61,700 nt of DNA. Source: Pholiota molesta (lineage: Eukaryota > Basidiomycota > Agaricomycetes > Agaricales > Strophariaceae). Location: assembly GCA_014925825.1 (NCBI GenBank), contig JACGCK010000239.1, positions 1 to 61,700 on the forward strand, in the 5' to 3' direction. Made by a program: the position numbers and the translations under genes. This document shows, piece after piece, positions 1 to 11,953 of this stretch. Each line of letters starts with the position of its first letter. Position 1 is the stretch's first letter. The notes below the pieces were generated by a model. It was given only the letters and a program-made list of their open reading frames with translations, was not told where the DNA came from and searched no databases.

Positions 1-1835
1 AGGTCTCAAGGAATGTGACTAAGTGGAAATCGCTCAACCACTTCGCCAGATCGATTTTCTTGTAACTGTCAATTCCAGGATGTAATGAAGGTGCATCGAG
101 CTTTTGCAGTTGGTTCATGACGTTATCGAGCGTTTGATCTTCCACGCCTGGCCGGTTTTCAATGGCGAATTGAGTGGATTGGAATACCGGCGATGGATTT
201 TGAGGGAAACCGTGAGTGACCTAAAGACATTTGTCAACAATGTCCAATATATTGGACTGGAGTAAACTTACATTGACTAGAAGATATTCCACAGGAAAAG
301 ATGGTTTCGCTGTTTTCTTCACTTCTAGACCATATTCATTCTTGTAAGAGAAGAAAACATCGGGAACATATCTTGCTGAATCCTTCGTCCTTTCTTCCTC
401 CTTGACGCGGACAATTCCAGGATCCACGCTGGCCTCAATCATATCGGCCTCAACCATAAGCCACTGGCCTGTTCAGAAACCTGGTAGGCAGATACATCGA
501 CCTGACCGTCTTCTGTGGCAGTTAGAACGGCTGTCACCAATCGCGAGGCGTATTGCCCTGTGGGTGAGGATTTTGAGAGCGTTGGATTTGCACTCTGCAG
601 GGAGGCTGCGAAAATGGCTTCTAGAGACGAAAGAAAGAAGGATTGGGGGTGTCGTTTGTATACATTCTTTGTCCGTCTTCCGAGTCGGATCCAAGTCAGT
701 GAAAATGTACCCCACAATTGTGAGCGGGGTAGCTGCCGCAGCTGAGATTTGTCGTATACGGGCCTCATCTTCCCATGGCCAGCCCAGAGTCAGACCATCC
801 AGTTCGCCTTGTTGAGGTGGCTCATAGATGGCTTCTACGACGGCTTTAACGCCCATAGGAACCTTGTCATAAGGTTCATAACGACCCAATAGCCATCCGA
901 AGCGCTGTAGACCGGTCTTTCGCCATACTTGAAGGAACCGATCAATGATGTCCATGGACGCGATTTCTAAATGATCAACCATTCGGAACGGTTGCGACTG
1001 TAGAGTAATCGAGGAAGGCTGGCATGCCGTACAGATACCGGCTGGCCAAGGAGGATGTGACTCCGATGGACATGGTACTTTAACCTTGTAAGATAGAGGA
1101 TTCAGGGGAGGCAGATGGGAGGCAGCGGATGCGCTGGGCTTGGGAGTAATCTTTTGGAGGTACGCGTGGTATGAAAGGTGTTTGATGGCGTGTTCCTTGT
1201 GGTATGCGACATCGTATGGCTCCAGTGGCATGCAGTAATCGCACATTCCGTTCAATGCATGTTTGCAAAATCGTGCATCGCGCTGACGGGGAATTTTGCC
1301 GGATTGCGATCGCCAGTATGCATCTACAGGGTCCTCTTTAACAAGTTCCCATGGGCGTTTGGCAGCGTCGGCAATACGGGCGCTGGTGGATACCGCGGTC
1401 GAGGTGGATGGCGCTTCAGCATCGGCGTTTGAGACAGTTGATTTCGGTTGATATCCGACAAATACAAGATCACCGTGGCTATAAGAAAGACGATGAGAAC
1501 AAATGCCACCTCGCGCCGTATAAACGTACTCACTTCAATCCCAATTTCTTCAATGTCTGGCCTTTCAGCGAAGAAATCTTGACCTCATTTCCACGAGGTT
1601 GATTTGAGATGGTAATGCTTGAGATATCGGGATCTACTGCTGTTTCTAATATCTGCAATAAACGTCAGGATGGTAGGCCGTCCATGCATTGCAAGACGTA
1701 CTTTGTCCAACAGTTTCGAAATGTCATCATCGGGAGACAAGTCATATCGGAAGTTTCCATCTTTAGATCGGATTCTGATGAGCTGCAGACAGTAAGTACC
1801 CAGGGCTGGAGTTGCGTGCCATATGAGCGTACCAT
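1..1835 (-). CDS. NPL4: NPL4, Cdc48/p97 adaptor (3' end outside window)
   Basis: Npl4 pairs with Ufd1 to recruit ubiquitylated substrates to the Cdc48/p97 ATPase for extraction from ER and chromatin. The spliced minus-strand product starts with the ubiquitin-like (UBX-like) domain ('LIRIRSKDGNFRYDL'). A zinc-binding region follows ('CKHALNGMCDYCMPLEPYD'), then the MPN-like core ('QRFGWLLGRYEPYDKVPMG', 'VVGYIFTD'-type segment). Near the left edge is the C-terminal domain ('YVPDVFFSYKNEYGLEVKK'). The start is chosen at the ATG complementary to 1833-1835. It sits alone in the first exon and splices over a 50-base intron straight into LIRIRSK. The C-terminal end lies beyond base 1. Identification is firm from family motifs; the exact exon borders are my reading. 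Confidence 0.93.
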
Positions 1836-2152
1836 ATTGTGCGATAGGGAGCAAGCAGTGGATGGATAATGAGGTAGCGGACAAGGAGGTCGTAAGCGCA
1901 CCAGTAAAGTGCGAGACGCGTATTAGACGCGTAATGGATGACTCAGCATCTACGGGCCGGGCATCGTGATCTATCTGTTGATGGTCACCTGACGGGATGA
2001 AGGAGATGAACGAACGCGTCTGTTTATTTTGGCACCGTCAACGACTGGTCTCCGACATAACTGTTGGGTCCATTCAACACCCATCTATCTACCGGATATC
2101 CTGCATCTAGTATCCAACATTTCTTGCAGTAATTTCTCGACAACAACACGCT
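1836..2152. promoter_or_regulatory. Divergent promoter region NPL4 / KNL1
   Basis: This 317-base gap separates two head-to-head start codons and must hold both promoters and 5' leaders. No TATA box or named element is convincing by eye. Confidence 0.5.
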
Positions 2153-5100
2153 ATGGCCGCCAAGAAGATATCCCCCAACCGCCGGAAGTCAATCGCGGGC
2201 ATAAACCAGAATTCCCCTTCCATGGTACCCAAGGGTCGAAGACGTGCCCATAGCATTGTGCCAGGCGCTTCATTAAGTCCATTGGCAAAGGCCCGCCGCT
2301 CCTTGGTGCGTGTTGAACACCCGCTCTCATAACGAGTGCGGCAGACTGATAACTATATTGCTCCTAAGGTCCCTAGAAAGAGCATTCTGAAGGCGTATGT
2401 CAACGTAGATCCGTCTTCTCAACAATCCTCGTCGTCCTCTCAGGCTCCTAACGGTGATGATGCTAATGCCACACGATCTATGGATATTACCCAGGACTAT
2501 AGTGCCCTTGCGCACGACAACAACCCCCGCAAATCAATTGGAGGAAGACGCGTCGGCTTTTCCAGGGAAAGCCATGTACGCTTGTTCGATCCGAGACGCA
2601 GGAGTAGCACGCAGTCTCCTCGATCCTCCCTCCCCACCCCTGCCGCCCCACAAGTCCAGTCCAACGAAAATGATTATCCAGGCCAAAAGGCGCAACGAAG
2701 GCGCAGCTCCCTGCGTTATTCGATGGCAGGGAGCGAGGACATGGATATGACAACGGTCATAGAGCCAGGCGCGTTCCAAGCCAGAGGGTCAGCCATTCTC
2801 GACGAAGATTTCGACTTTGACGACGAGGACGAACAATACGATAATGACGACATGGAGGTCACAGAGGTCATCCACGGAGAACTTGCGCGTAAACGATCGC
2901 TTTCAATGGGAGGGCGACAACCGCAGGAGTCGCCTTCAGCGGATCAATCATTCGAGGGCGACGAGTCGCGTTCTGATATCGGAAACCAATCCACCCAATC
3001 ATTCGCGTCGGATAGCGCGTCCGAACGATCACATATCATGGAGTTCACTATTCCTCTAGGCCAATCGCTTCGCCCTGCTCAGAAAGACGATGTTTGGCTG
3101 GCTCTCAAGCAAATGACCCATTCCGGTGGCGAGCCTTCTGAACCTGAAGAATCATTTGAGGAGGATACTTCTCAACATGAAGAGCGCGAAATGGATCTAG
3201 ATGATGCCATGGATCGCTTACGACGCGCTCGGGATTCATTACCCCTATCTGAGAGCCAAGAATTTCAGGATAACGGACCTCATGAAGACAGCTTTACTAA
3301 CACGGAAGACAGCTTCAACGACGATAACGAAGACGACTTGGATGGAAATAAAACCCTCAATCTAAGCCGTGTCCTTGGACGACCAAGCATTGGCCTCAAC
3401 TCGCGTATGAGCATGGGTTATGGGTCGAATATGGACGAATCGGAGGTTTACGGAAACATAGTTGCCACACAATCTACTCCTCGTCAATCTCTCGCTCCCC
3501 AATCACAACCACCTCAGCCTCAAGAAGTTTCTGTACCTGCACCACAGCCTCAACAACCTCGCAAATCATTGGTTTTTCAACCACCACCAGCAGATATCGT
3601 TCCCCATGCAGCGGCGCCAATTGGCCAACCTAGAAAATCCACCGGCGCGTTCACTCCAAGAGCTTCGTCACCTTCCAAATCTAATCCCGAAACACCTTCG
3701 AAGGCCAAGCCGAAGCCCACATTTTCAGCAGCTTTCGCACCACCCGTTGCCCGCCCTTCGCCAAAGAAACCCGGCCCCATCCCTCCTGCATCTGCGACCA
3801 CGCCAGCCAAACGACCACGGCCGTCAACTCAGGATGGCGTTGAAGACATGGAAATCGACCAACCAAGCCCCGCGAAGCGACAAGCACTTGCTAGTAAATG
3901 GCTGGATGCAGCCGAAGCACCCAAGCAAAGAGCCCTTCACTCTCGCCGATTGCGGACAAAACCACGCCAATAGCGTCTCCGCGACCACTTTCACCGGCAA
4001 AGAAAGCGCCATTTCTTCAAAGTAGTGTTACTGTAAATGCAGGCCCGGAACCATCTGGTGCACAGTCTTCTCTGCGGCGGCCGTCAGGATACTTAGCAAG
4101 GAGAAAGAGTATGGCTGTGTCGTTTAATGTTCCCATCCAAGAACCTGCCCGGTCTGTTGCTGGGTCTTCAACGAAGAAGAAACCTGGCATTGGCATGGGT
4201 CGTGCTAGTATGGGCTCAGCGCCAGTTAATCCTTGGAAGCGAGGCGAAAAACCAGCACTGCCTAAGACTTCCGACAAAGTTTCACCGGCGCAAGAGATCG
4301 ACGAGCAACCAGAGGCAGATAACAATGTTCCAGCGACTGTGCCTGAAGAATCCGCATCCCCAACTCGCAATTCGCCCATACCAAATCGCGCCCTTTCAGA
4401 ACAACCACTTCATCCACAACATATAGAACCATCCCCTCAGAATGAACGGATACCAGATGTTGATGTCACGGAGATGCCAGAACCGGAAGCTGAGCTATCA
4501 GGCCGTATGGAAGTCGACACTGACGCGACGCAACAATGGCGCGAAGGAGTTGAACAAGCCGAGTACGAGGAAGAGGAAGAAGTGGTAAATACTAATATTT
4601 TGAACTTCCACCCCATATGTGCTGATAATGTATATCCCTAGCCATCCATCTCAGTTGCCCAGTTCTTTTCGATAACAGGCATCAAGTTCATGGACGAACT
4701 GACGGCTCCCCGACGTTCGATGCACCCCTCTCAACAACCTTTGCGCCAAGCTCGGAATCCCGCAGATATCCCTCTTGCAGAATATGTCTCCGCCATGGCC
4801 ATCGATATTCCTCAGCTCGAATTGTATTCCAGGGTTTCAAAAGATCTGGAAGCGTGGATGACGAAGAGTAAGGTGGTCTTCGCTCAGGCAGAGGAAGAAG
4901 CGGCCAAGGTTACCCCGGAACTTTTTGTTGAGTACGCGCGAGCGGACGAGGAAGGCCAGGCCGAACTTTTGGTAAGTTTGTAACCAACAACTGATTTGAA
5001 AAAAAAATCTGATGCTAAATTTATTTATTTTAGCACCAACTTAATCTTATCCGGACACATACAAGATATCTTGCGAGATCAGACTGGTATGATTGGAAAC

Positions 5101-6459
5101 TACAATGGGTCGAAGGTTTGCGCGTTACAGCTGATGAAGCTTTTGTCTCGTTGGAAAATGTAAGTGTCGATTATTTCATTATCACGTTCTCCTCTTATTG
5201 ATTGTGCCTACAGGACGCTCGCAAGCTGGAAGAGCCAAAGAAAACAGCGGCTGAAATCATCCCAGAGCTTGAGAAGGAGTACGAAGATCTTATTCGTGAA
5301 CTTGAGCAAGAACAAGCCGAGGTTGCCGAAATCGAAGGTAGCGACCAGGACTATCTCAATGAGCTCAAGGCCACTATAGCAGAGCAAAAGTGCGTACAGT
5401 CCAGAAACTTATTTATTTATGCCTAATCAACGATTATCCTTCGTAGCATTGAGATCGAGGCGTTGAAGGCTGAGCTTGCCGAGGGCACAGAGCAAGTGCG
5501 GTCGTTGAAAGAACGGTCAGATGAGATTGAATTCCAGAAACGAGAGGCGAGTAATACAATCACTACCGCCGAGCGGGTCTTGCGCATGAAGCAGACTTCG
5601 ACGCGGTCTGAAGTGTTCAGACTCAAAGGTAATGCAACCCATCCTATCCCACTCAAGAGACGTTACTTAAGAATTTTCTCTTCTTTCAGACGAACTCGAG
5701 GCACTGGAAGATCTACATATGTGCCACATCGTCAAAGTCGGCGCGGACCTCTTCGAATACACCTACTCCTCCCTGTTCTTGGTGTCAATACCGTGTAAGA
5801 ACTTCATGCCCATCGTGGCCAAGGTCAACATCACGCGGTTCGGGAAACCCAATACACGGTATAAGGACGACTTCCCAAAGCTCAGCGCGTTCCTCTTGGC
5901 TGCGGCGAGAGAGCTCATCGCACAAGGGGACGACATGACCGTCCGCGAGGTGCGTTGCGCTCCGTGATTAGCAATCCAGCCCAACACTCGTTGCTGACTG
6001 CATGCATTTGTCTCTGTAGATCGTCCACCGCCTGAGCGACTATTGGTCGTCGTGCGCCCAACTCCGCTCCCAGCTCACACTGTTGGGCATCAAATACCCA
6101 GTGGAGATCGCTGTCTCCACGCCATCGCGCGCGGCTCCGCTGCCGGGCTTCAAAGCACGCGCGACGGTCATGTTTCCCTCTGCGCAGGCGAAGGCGTACA
6201 TCAGCTTCGTGTTTTCGCCGGATACGTATACGCGGTGGCCGCTCGCGATTGACGCGCTGGACTGTGAAGTTGAGGTTGCTTATGGATCAGTCGAGTAAGT
6301 CATTAGTTTCTATGTTCAGAACATGAACTAACTTGGCCTTTTCGTAGTCGCAACACCGTTATGGCGGCTGTCGTCGCGCGCCTGAGTCAGGCGACGCCGT
6401 CAGAAAGCTACGCATGCCTACTGGACGCTTGTATAGAAGCGCAAGATGTATACCACTAA
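2153..6459 (+). CDS. SPC7: KNL1/Spc7/Spc105 kinetochore scaffold (one frame break)
   Basis: KNL1 is the outer-kinetochore scaffold that docks PP1 and Bub proteins and joins the Mis12 and Ndc80 complexes. The start at 2153 gives a basic N-terminus; a 63-base intron (2306-2368) joins it to a SILK motif at about residues 56-59. An RVGF PP1 site lies near 112-115. MELT-like repeats MDIT, MDMT, MEVT and MEFT fall near 89, 176, 213 and 275. A long disordered Pro/Ser region follows. From 4642 comes the Spc7 domain ('SVAQFFSITGIKFMDEL'), a coiled coil (5214-5700) and a C-terminal RWD-like part. Exons 4-10 splice cleanly and stop at 6459. The frame changes between 3894 and 3970 with no normal intron (a candidate would be only 32 nt), so a base seems to be missing near 3927-3929. 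With that repaired the protein is about 1,276 residues. Confidence 0.92.
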
Positions 6460-7018
6460 TCCCATGTATCCGGAGAGTCTGTTACCCCCATATTTTATTT
6501 CTGTGTCCTTGACTTATTTGTTTATTGTCTGTAAACTATTCTACATATATGTATTTTTTCTTGCTTTTTTTGGCACTTCCTCTTTCTGGGTGGGACAAAT
6601 ATTATTGCTATTCAGCGCTACCAAAATTTAAGGAAAAAATCGAGGAGATCGTTGTAGTCGTCATCAATCGTCAATGATCATTCAAGATGAAGAATACATA
6701 AAAACGATATATACAACAATGAGTGAGAGGCCGTAGATAGGTAGTGTGGCAGGCAGATCATTATGAAGGACTAATTCGGGAAAGACAGGAATAGTTGGGA
6801 ATAGAAATACATAGCGAAGCGAGAGATGTTTAAAAAAATAGAAATGGAGTCACCGTTAAGGCGCGTAGATAACCATGCAAATAAAGGCATAGTGAACTAT
6901 GGGCAAGTCAGAATCAATAACATTCTTACCTATAGTCCAGTACAAATAGAAACACTCACAAAAACAAAACGAAAAAGGACCCATGCCAAGGTAGGCATTG
7001 CAAGACTAAAACACAAGA
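6460..7018. other. Intergenic, convergent 3' regions
   Basis: These 559 bases are AT-rich and lie between the converging ends of KNL1 (plus) and the 7019-9274 gene (minus). They hold 3' UTRs and probably polyadenylation signals. No gene or repeat stands out. Confidence 0.6.
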
Positions 7019-9274
7019 TCACGCACAAATTCCCTTCGCCAGACCGTCGAGCTGCACAAGCAGCAGCGAGAGCACCGCGCGCTCGTCCCTGACCACATCA
7101 AGCTCCGCCGCACACGTACTGTGCACTGCACCCCAGCACGCCTCCGCAGCCTGTGCTGCAGCCTGCACCGCGCCCCGCTTCGCCTCGCGCTCCACCTCCG
7201 CCGCCCGCGCCGCCTGCGCCTCCTCCCACACGCGTTGCACCTCCTGCTCATGCGCCTGTCGCGCCTCGCCGAGCATGCGCTCGACCTCGGTCAGCGGCAG
7301 CGTGTTGGCTTTCTCCTTGACCCGAGGCGATGGCGCCGCGGCAGCTGCGACGCGCTCCGCGCGATATTGCCGCTCCATATACGCAATCTGCGCGGCGGCC
7401 TCCTCCGCCTGACGCGCGCCCGCGCGAGCAAGCTCATGCAGCTCCTCTTCCAGGGCGCGGATCTGCGCCTCGCGTTCCGCCGCCTGGCGCTCGGCCGCCG
7501 CGAGCTGTAGCCTCAGCATCGTCGCCGCGCCGCCACCTCCTTCAGGCGGCGCGAGACTGAAGCGCGCAGAAGCCTGCAGGTACGCCGCAGGCGACGGCGT
7601 CACGTCCGGCAGAAGCACTTGCGAGATCGAGCCATACGCGCCCGGCGAGGCGTCGAGCGCAGCCGTGCTGAGAAGCAGCGGGCTATTCGGCATACTGCCG
7701 CCCCCGGCACCGAGGCCAGACATCTGCGACGACAGACTGGGCGAGGCCGCTCCTGACCTGAAGGGCGCGGGTATATCAGACAGCATGCGCCCGAACTCGT
7801 CCTCGCCGAGCGTGACGGAAGCCTCGTTCGCGAGCTGCTCCCACGAGAGGATGGACCCGCGCATCGCCTTCTCCTGCGCTGCCGTTGGGCGGCCGGGCAG
7901 CTGCAGCCGCGCGACGGGCACTGGGCGGGATTGGCTTTTGGGTTTTCGTGTTTGGTTTGGGGCAGGGGAAGACTCGTCTGGTGGAAGGGGCGAAAGATAG
8001 GACATGTCCGCGCGGGAGGGCAGGCCGCCGCCGGGGCGCGTCGGGGTCTGCGGCGCGAGGCGCTTGCGCCCGCCTTGGATACGGGGCATGGCAGGCGTCG
8101 GTGCACTCAGCGCGGCGACAGGGGCAAGCAACAACTCGATGTCCTCGTCGTCGTCGTCGTCATCTTCGTCTGCGCTGTTCGCTTCCGAGATATGTGACAT
8201 ATTGCCTACTCCCGAGGCAGACATAGAAGCAGAGGAAGATGCTGCAGAGGAAGACGCTATCGATTTAGTGCTAGACGGGCGTGAACGATGCGCGAGGGGC
8301 GAAGGGGTATCGCGGGACAAAGGCGAATCGGTTCTGCGCCCATTCGAAGGCGTCACACTGGCGCTTGCCCTTCCCGACAGGCCGAGTTTGCCCTTGAGCC
8401 CGGAAGTCTGTTGCGTGGAGCCTTTAGGAGTGGAGGACGCCGGTCGGCGTGGAGCAGTGGTAGTGGCAGTGGTAGTGGCAGCAGACGTCTTGACGATTTT
8501 GTTCGGCCGCGAGGGTGATGCAGGGGCAGTCTTGGTCGCAGAAACTGGCGCCTTGGGCTTGGTCGGCGAGCTATTTGGGGATGGATTGAGAGAATTGGTG
8601 AGGTTCGCTGTGAGCGCTGCACGCTGTGGCAGGGGGCTGATTGGGCGTTCATGTTTCTTCTCTATACACACCCCTACTCCTCCAACTGGTCTATTCTGCT
8701 GTTCGGCCCTCTTCTCGTCGTCCGACGTGCTGAGGCGTCGGCGAGTGCCTGCACGAAAGGACACAGGTGACGGGGGCTTTGTCGAAGGCTGCTCAAGGGC
8801 AGCTGACTTGGGGCGATACTTCGGGAGTGCGGACGCAGATGTGGCAGAGGCATTGAGGTTGCGCGGACGTAGAGTCGCAGCGCGACCGCTGATGCTGATA
8901 GGCTGAGATGGAGAGATTGTCGATTCGGCCGTCTTGCTGGCTGCAGCTTCGTCCGCCGAGCCTGGGCGGTTGGAGGACGTGGAGACGCGCCTGCGGGTCG
9001 TTGTCTTCGCCTCTGGAGTCGCGGTTCGCTGGGACGGGGGCCGTGGGTCGCCCATGGAAGCACGGGGGGCAGCTAGTGGTTGCTGGATGAGAGCACTGTT
9101 GCGGCGAGACGCGGTGTCTTTTGCCTTCTTTGTGTTTTTGGGCTCCTTGGCATGGGTGCTACTGCTGCTGCTGGGATCTGCGAAGCCGAGGGCCTTGCCC
9201 ACAGACGCGAGGTTGAGAGAATGCCGCAGCGAGCTGCGCGTGGTGGGCTTTGTCTTTGGAATGTCCGCAGACAT
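7019..9274 (-). CDS. Low-complexity protein with C-terminal coiled coil, function unknown
   Basis: I do not recognise this 751-residue single-exon protein. The first 370 residues are rich in Ser, Thr, Pro, Ala and Arg with many basic patches, as in disordered scaffold or microtubule-associated proteins. An acidic run (DEDDDDDDEDIELLLAP) lies near 370-390. A short conserved-looking segment 'SILSWEQLANEASVTLGEDE' sits near 475-495. From about 585 to the end the chain is Ala/Glu/Arg-rich with heptad spacing and no Pro for long stretches, which predicts a coiled coil. The gene is very GC-rich over its 3' half, which also opens long shadow frames on the other strand. It converges on KNL1 and lies tail-to-head with ALG10. 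It is coding with high confidence; any role is open. Confidence 0.75.
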   Translation of the reverse strand: MSADIPKTKPTTRSSLRHSLNLASVGKALGFADPSSSSSTHAKEPKNTKKAKDTASRRNSALIQQPLAAPRASMGDPRPPSQRTATPEAKTTTRRRVSTSSNRPGSADEAAASKTAESTISPSQPISISGRAATLRPRNLNASATSASALPKYRPKSAALEQPSTKPPSPVSFRAGTRRRLSTSDDEKRAEQQNRPVGGVGVCIEKKHERPISPLPQRAALTANLTNSLNPSPNSSPTKPKAPVSATKTAPASPSRPNKIVKTSAATTTATTTAPRRPASSTPKGSTQQTSGLKGKLGLSGRASASVTPSNGRRTDSPLSRDTPSPLAHRSRPSSTKSIASSSAASSSASMSASGVGNMSHISEANSADEDDDDDDEDIELLLAPVAALSAPTPAMPRIQGGRKRLAPQTPTRPGGGLPSRADMSYLSPLPPDESSPAPNQTRKPKSQSRPVPVARLQLPGRPTAAQEKAMRGSILSWEQLANEASVTLGEDEFGRMLSDIPAPFRSGAASPSLSSQMSGLGAGGGSMPNSPLLLSTAALDASPGAYGSISQVLLPDVTPSPAAYLQASARFSLAPPEGGGGAATMLRLQLAAAERQAAEREAQIRALEEELHELARAGARQAEEAAAQIAYMERQYRAERVAAAAAPSPRVKEKANTLPLTEVERMLGEARQAHEQEVQRVWEEAQAARAAEVEREAKRGAVQAAAQAAEACWGAVHSTCAAELDVVRDERAVLSLLLVQLDGLAKGICA

Positions 9275-9614
9275 GTGTATGATACAGTTGGTCGTTACAG
9301 AAGAGCCCGCCTATCGCGCCTTCCTTATTCGGTCTCAACCGACCCCTTTGCACATATTTGGGTACCGTGGGCATCTTCAACATTCAAGCCTTCCATCCCA
9401 CAAAACACTTGGGCTTGAAGCTTGAAGAGCTGGGGCAACCTTTTGACCTGTAGGCTAGTATTCTACGCGCCGGGAACCCCCCCTAAAATGGGCATTTGAG
9501 TTCGAGTTTTAAATCAGAGGGATGAAAGCGACCCATGCGCGTCCCAGCCACAAAACACTTCCAAGTTCCCATCAACCCACCCTCTTTCAGCAAAGTTCTC
9601 TGTTTCGATCAACG
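9275..9614. other. Intergenic between ALG10 3' end and the 7-9 kb gene's 5' end
   Basis: This 340-base gap should hold the promoter and leader of the minus-strand gene at 7019-9274 and the 3' UTR of ALG10. A short C-run near 9478-9484 is the only visible oddity. Confidence 0.45.
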
Positions 9615-11516
9615 CTACCACATAAACCGCCCCACGCCCTCTCGCGGCACGTACAAAAACACCCCCAACGTCACCGCGTTCACCAGCACATACCACGCGC
9701 CCTCCAGCAGCACCCCCGATTCGCCTTTGTCCGCCACTTGGGCGCGCAGCAGCACATAGGGCACCAAGAAATACCGCGGCTCCAGCAGCGGCGCTGGAAG
9801 CAACGTTGGCACCACAAACACTGGCAGCAGCAGTGTTTGCAGCAGTGTCTGATCCTCGCCTATAGACCCTGATCAGTTGGACGTCCATTCGTCTCATGAA
9901 GTAGGTACGCACCGATACGCAGGAACCACGCCCAAGCGCAGGCGAGGTAAATGGGGACCAAGAGATAGGGCACTAACGGATGGAGCATGTACACCCTGCG
10001 CCATACATAAAATGTGTAGTGTCTGTTATCCGAGAGCAAGAACGGGTGGTGGATCCTATACAATAGGTAGAGTTAGTTTCCCAGCCCATACATAGATCGA
10101 AAGAACCACCAACGTGAATAAGTTCACAGTCACACACATGATCGCACATATCACGATTGTGGCCAATATCCGCCTTTTCAACATCAGAATCAACACACAG
10201 TAGTGATGAAAGTGATAAAACCAATTTACATTTTGCCTCCAAACATACGCCCCCATACCCCATGGGCCAGACCCTTCAACCCTAGCTTACCCGAAATGAG
10301 AACAGGCCAGCCAAAGAAGGTTGCCGCTGCCACGAAATAATATAGCTGCGGAACATGCAGCGCGGGCACATGGTTTGCCTTGTCACCTGCAAATGTAAAT
10401 GAAATATAATACGGCGCGTTCAACTCCACGATCCCAAGTCGAAACGGGGCATCAACATACCTAGCACAATGCCTCCATTCCACACGACAAACGCACTAAA
10501 GGCAGCCAGCACCAACGTGTACGGTACGAACGCGGGCAGGATCTCCGCAAGCACTTTCGGTGCGCTCTTCAGCGTCTTCAGCAGATCACCTGAACAGACT
10601 GCTCAGCACATCACGAGAAGAGGACGCTTGACGGACCACAACGCACCAGGTCCCGCCTCTAGCGCAGGTGGGTCGTGCAGCTGCACTTTATCCGCGCCCG
10701 CTGGTCGGAACCGCAGATACATGAGCTGGCTCGCAGCATATGCGTATAGGACCCACACGACATTCGTCTGGCGGAACGCACAGCTCACAAGCCCCGCCTA
10801 CTCCAACAGCTCCGTCAGCTCCGTACCAAAAAAATTCATAACAAAGCCACGCACCACCGCTGCTGCCCAATGCTTCCCTGCCGCGGCCAGCGCGACGGTG
10901 CCCGCGACGCTCAGCAGACTCGGCACGTCGGTGTAGTACAGGAATCCGAAGAAATACGCGAGCGGGAACGCGGTCAACACCATCGCTTCCAACGTAGGAG
11001 CGAGCGCTCCTGCTGGAGGCCGCACGCGCTGGTGGAAGCACAGAAGTCGTGTCAGCACGAGCGGGAGCGCCATGAGCATGAGGGCAGGCGTGAGGCGCAG
11101 CATGGATAGGTTGCATTTGACGAGGAAGACGCGCTTGAGAAAGAGAGATACAAGGTATCTGCAATCCGTTGAAGGTAAAACACATCATAGATAATGACGA
11201 TGAGATGTATAGAATGTGATAGGAGATACGAAAGACGTACAGTCCAGGAGGAGTGGTGATCTTGGGATCCCACGTTGCGTATTCGCCGCGGCAATACGCC
11301 TGCGCCTGCGGGACGTGAAATGGTTCATCCTATACATAATATCATTAGACAACCGCTTCCTCACCAACCTCCGAACTGCTAACAGCCTCGAAGGTCCCGA
11401 GTGCCACAATCGTAGGAGGCACGCACCATATACGGCTCGGTGACAAGCGTGTTGACCTGCTTGAGCACGACGACGATGGCCGAGCAGAACATGGGATATA
11501 GTGACTCGTCCGCCAT
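9615..11516 (-). CDS. ALG10: ALG10/DIE2 alpha-1,2-glucosyltransferase
   Basis: Alg10 adds the third, terminal glucose to the lipid-linked oligosaccharide in the ER membrane, completing the N-glycan precursor before transfer by oligosaccharyltransferase. The minus-strand exons spell the family landmarks in order. These are 'YMDEPFHVPQAQAYCRGEY' near the N-terminus, then 'FPLAYFFGFLYYTDVPSLL', 'RQTNVVWVLYAYAAS', 'GDKANHVPALHVPQLYYF', 'HPFLLSDNRHYTFYVWRR', and the C-terminal 'PLLEPRYFLVPYVLLR' ending in RFMW just before the stop. Many hydrophobic segments fit a multi-pass ER protein. The start is the ATG at 11514-11516, which gives MADESLYPMF. Several introns of about 50-110 bases interrupt it and all key blocks stay in frame. 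No break seen. Confidence 0.95.
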
Positions 11517-11953
11517 GGCTTATCGGAGGAGCCTCAAGCGTGATTATCAGTTTAGGGAGCGGGAGCGCAGGGGCGCCGGCGCGAGAGTGGTGGATATCGA
11601 GAAAGGTGTGTCTACTCGATATGGGAATTGATCGGGACACGTTGTGATCGGGTGCTTTCTCGGCCCGGTACCCTATTCCTTCTTTAGGAAGCCGTGCCAG
11701 AGAATCCAGAGCAGACCTTGAGCAGACCAGCTTCAGCCAGACTGAACGGCATCGTAGACCATCTCATCAGCTCAGGGCATCTGCTCATTGGGTTGTAAAA
11801 TTTCCTCCAATGTATGCTTCATAAGTTCTCCAAGAAATTCAATCACTATGAATTTCAATGTTCATGTATTTCTGTAGCTGTTCTGTAGAGACTCGAATAA
11901 GCTCGCGTTTGTACAAAGAATTCAATTCAAAAGATAAGATATATGTAGAATTT
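11517..11953. other. Intergenic, ALG10 promoter side
   Basis: These 437 bases lie between the ALG10 start and the stop of the hydroxyacid dehydrogenase. They should contain the ALG10 promoter. Nothing else is recognisable. Confidence 0.45.

Noticed and set aside
402..815. 137-residue plus-strand ORF opposite NPL4
   Set aside because: The minus strand carries clear NPL4 motifs here; this frame is a shadow.
8004..8906. 300-residue plus-strand ORF opposite the 7019-9274 gene
   Set aside because: It is a shadow of a GC-rich minus-strand gene; composition mirrors the complement and there is no domain or splice logic.
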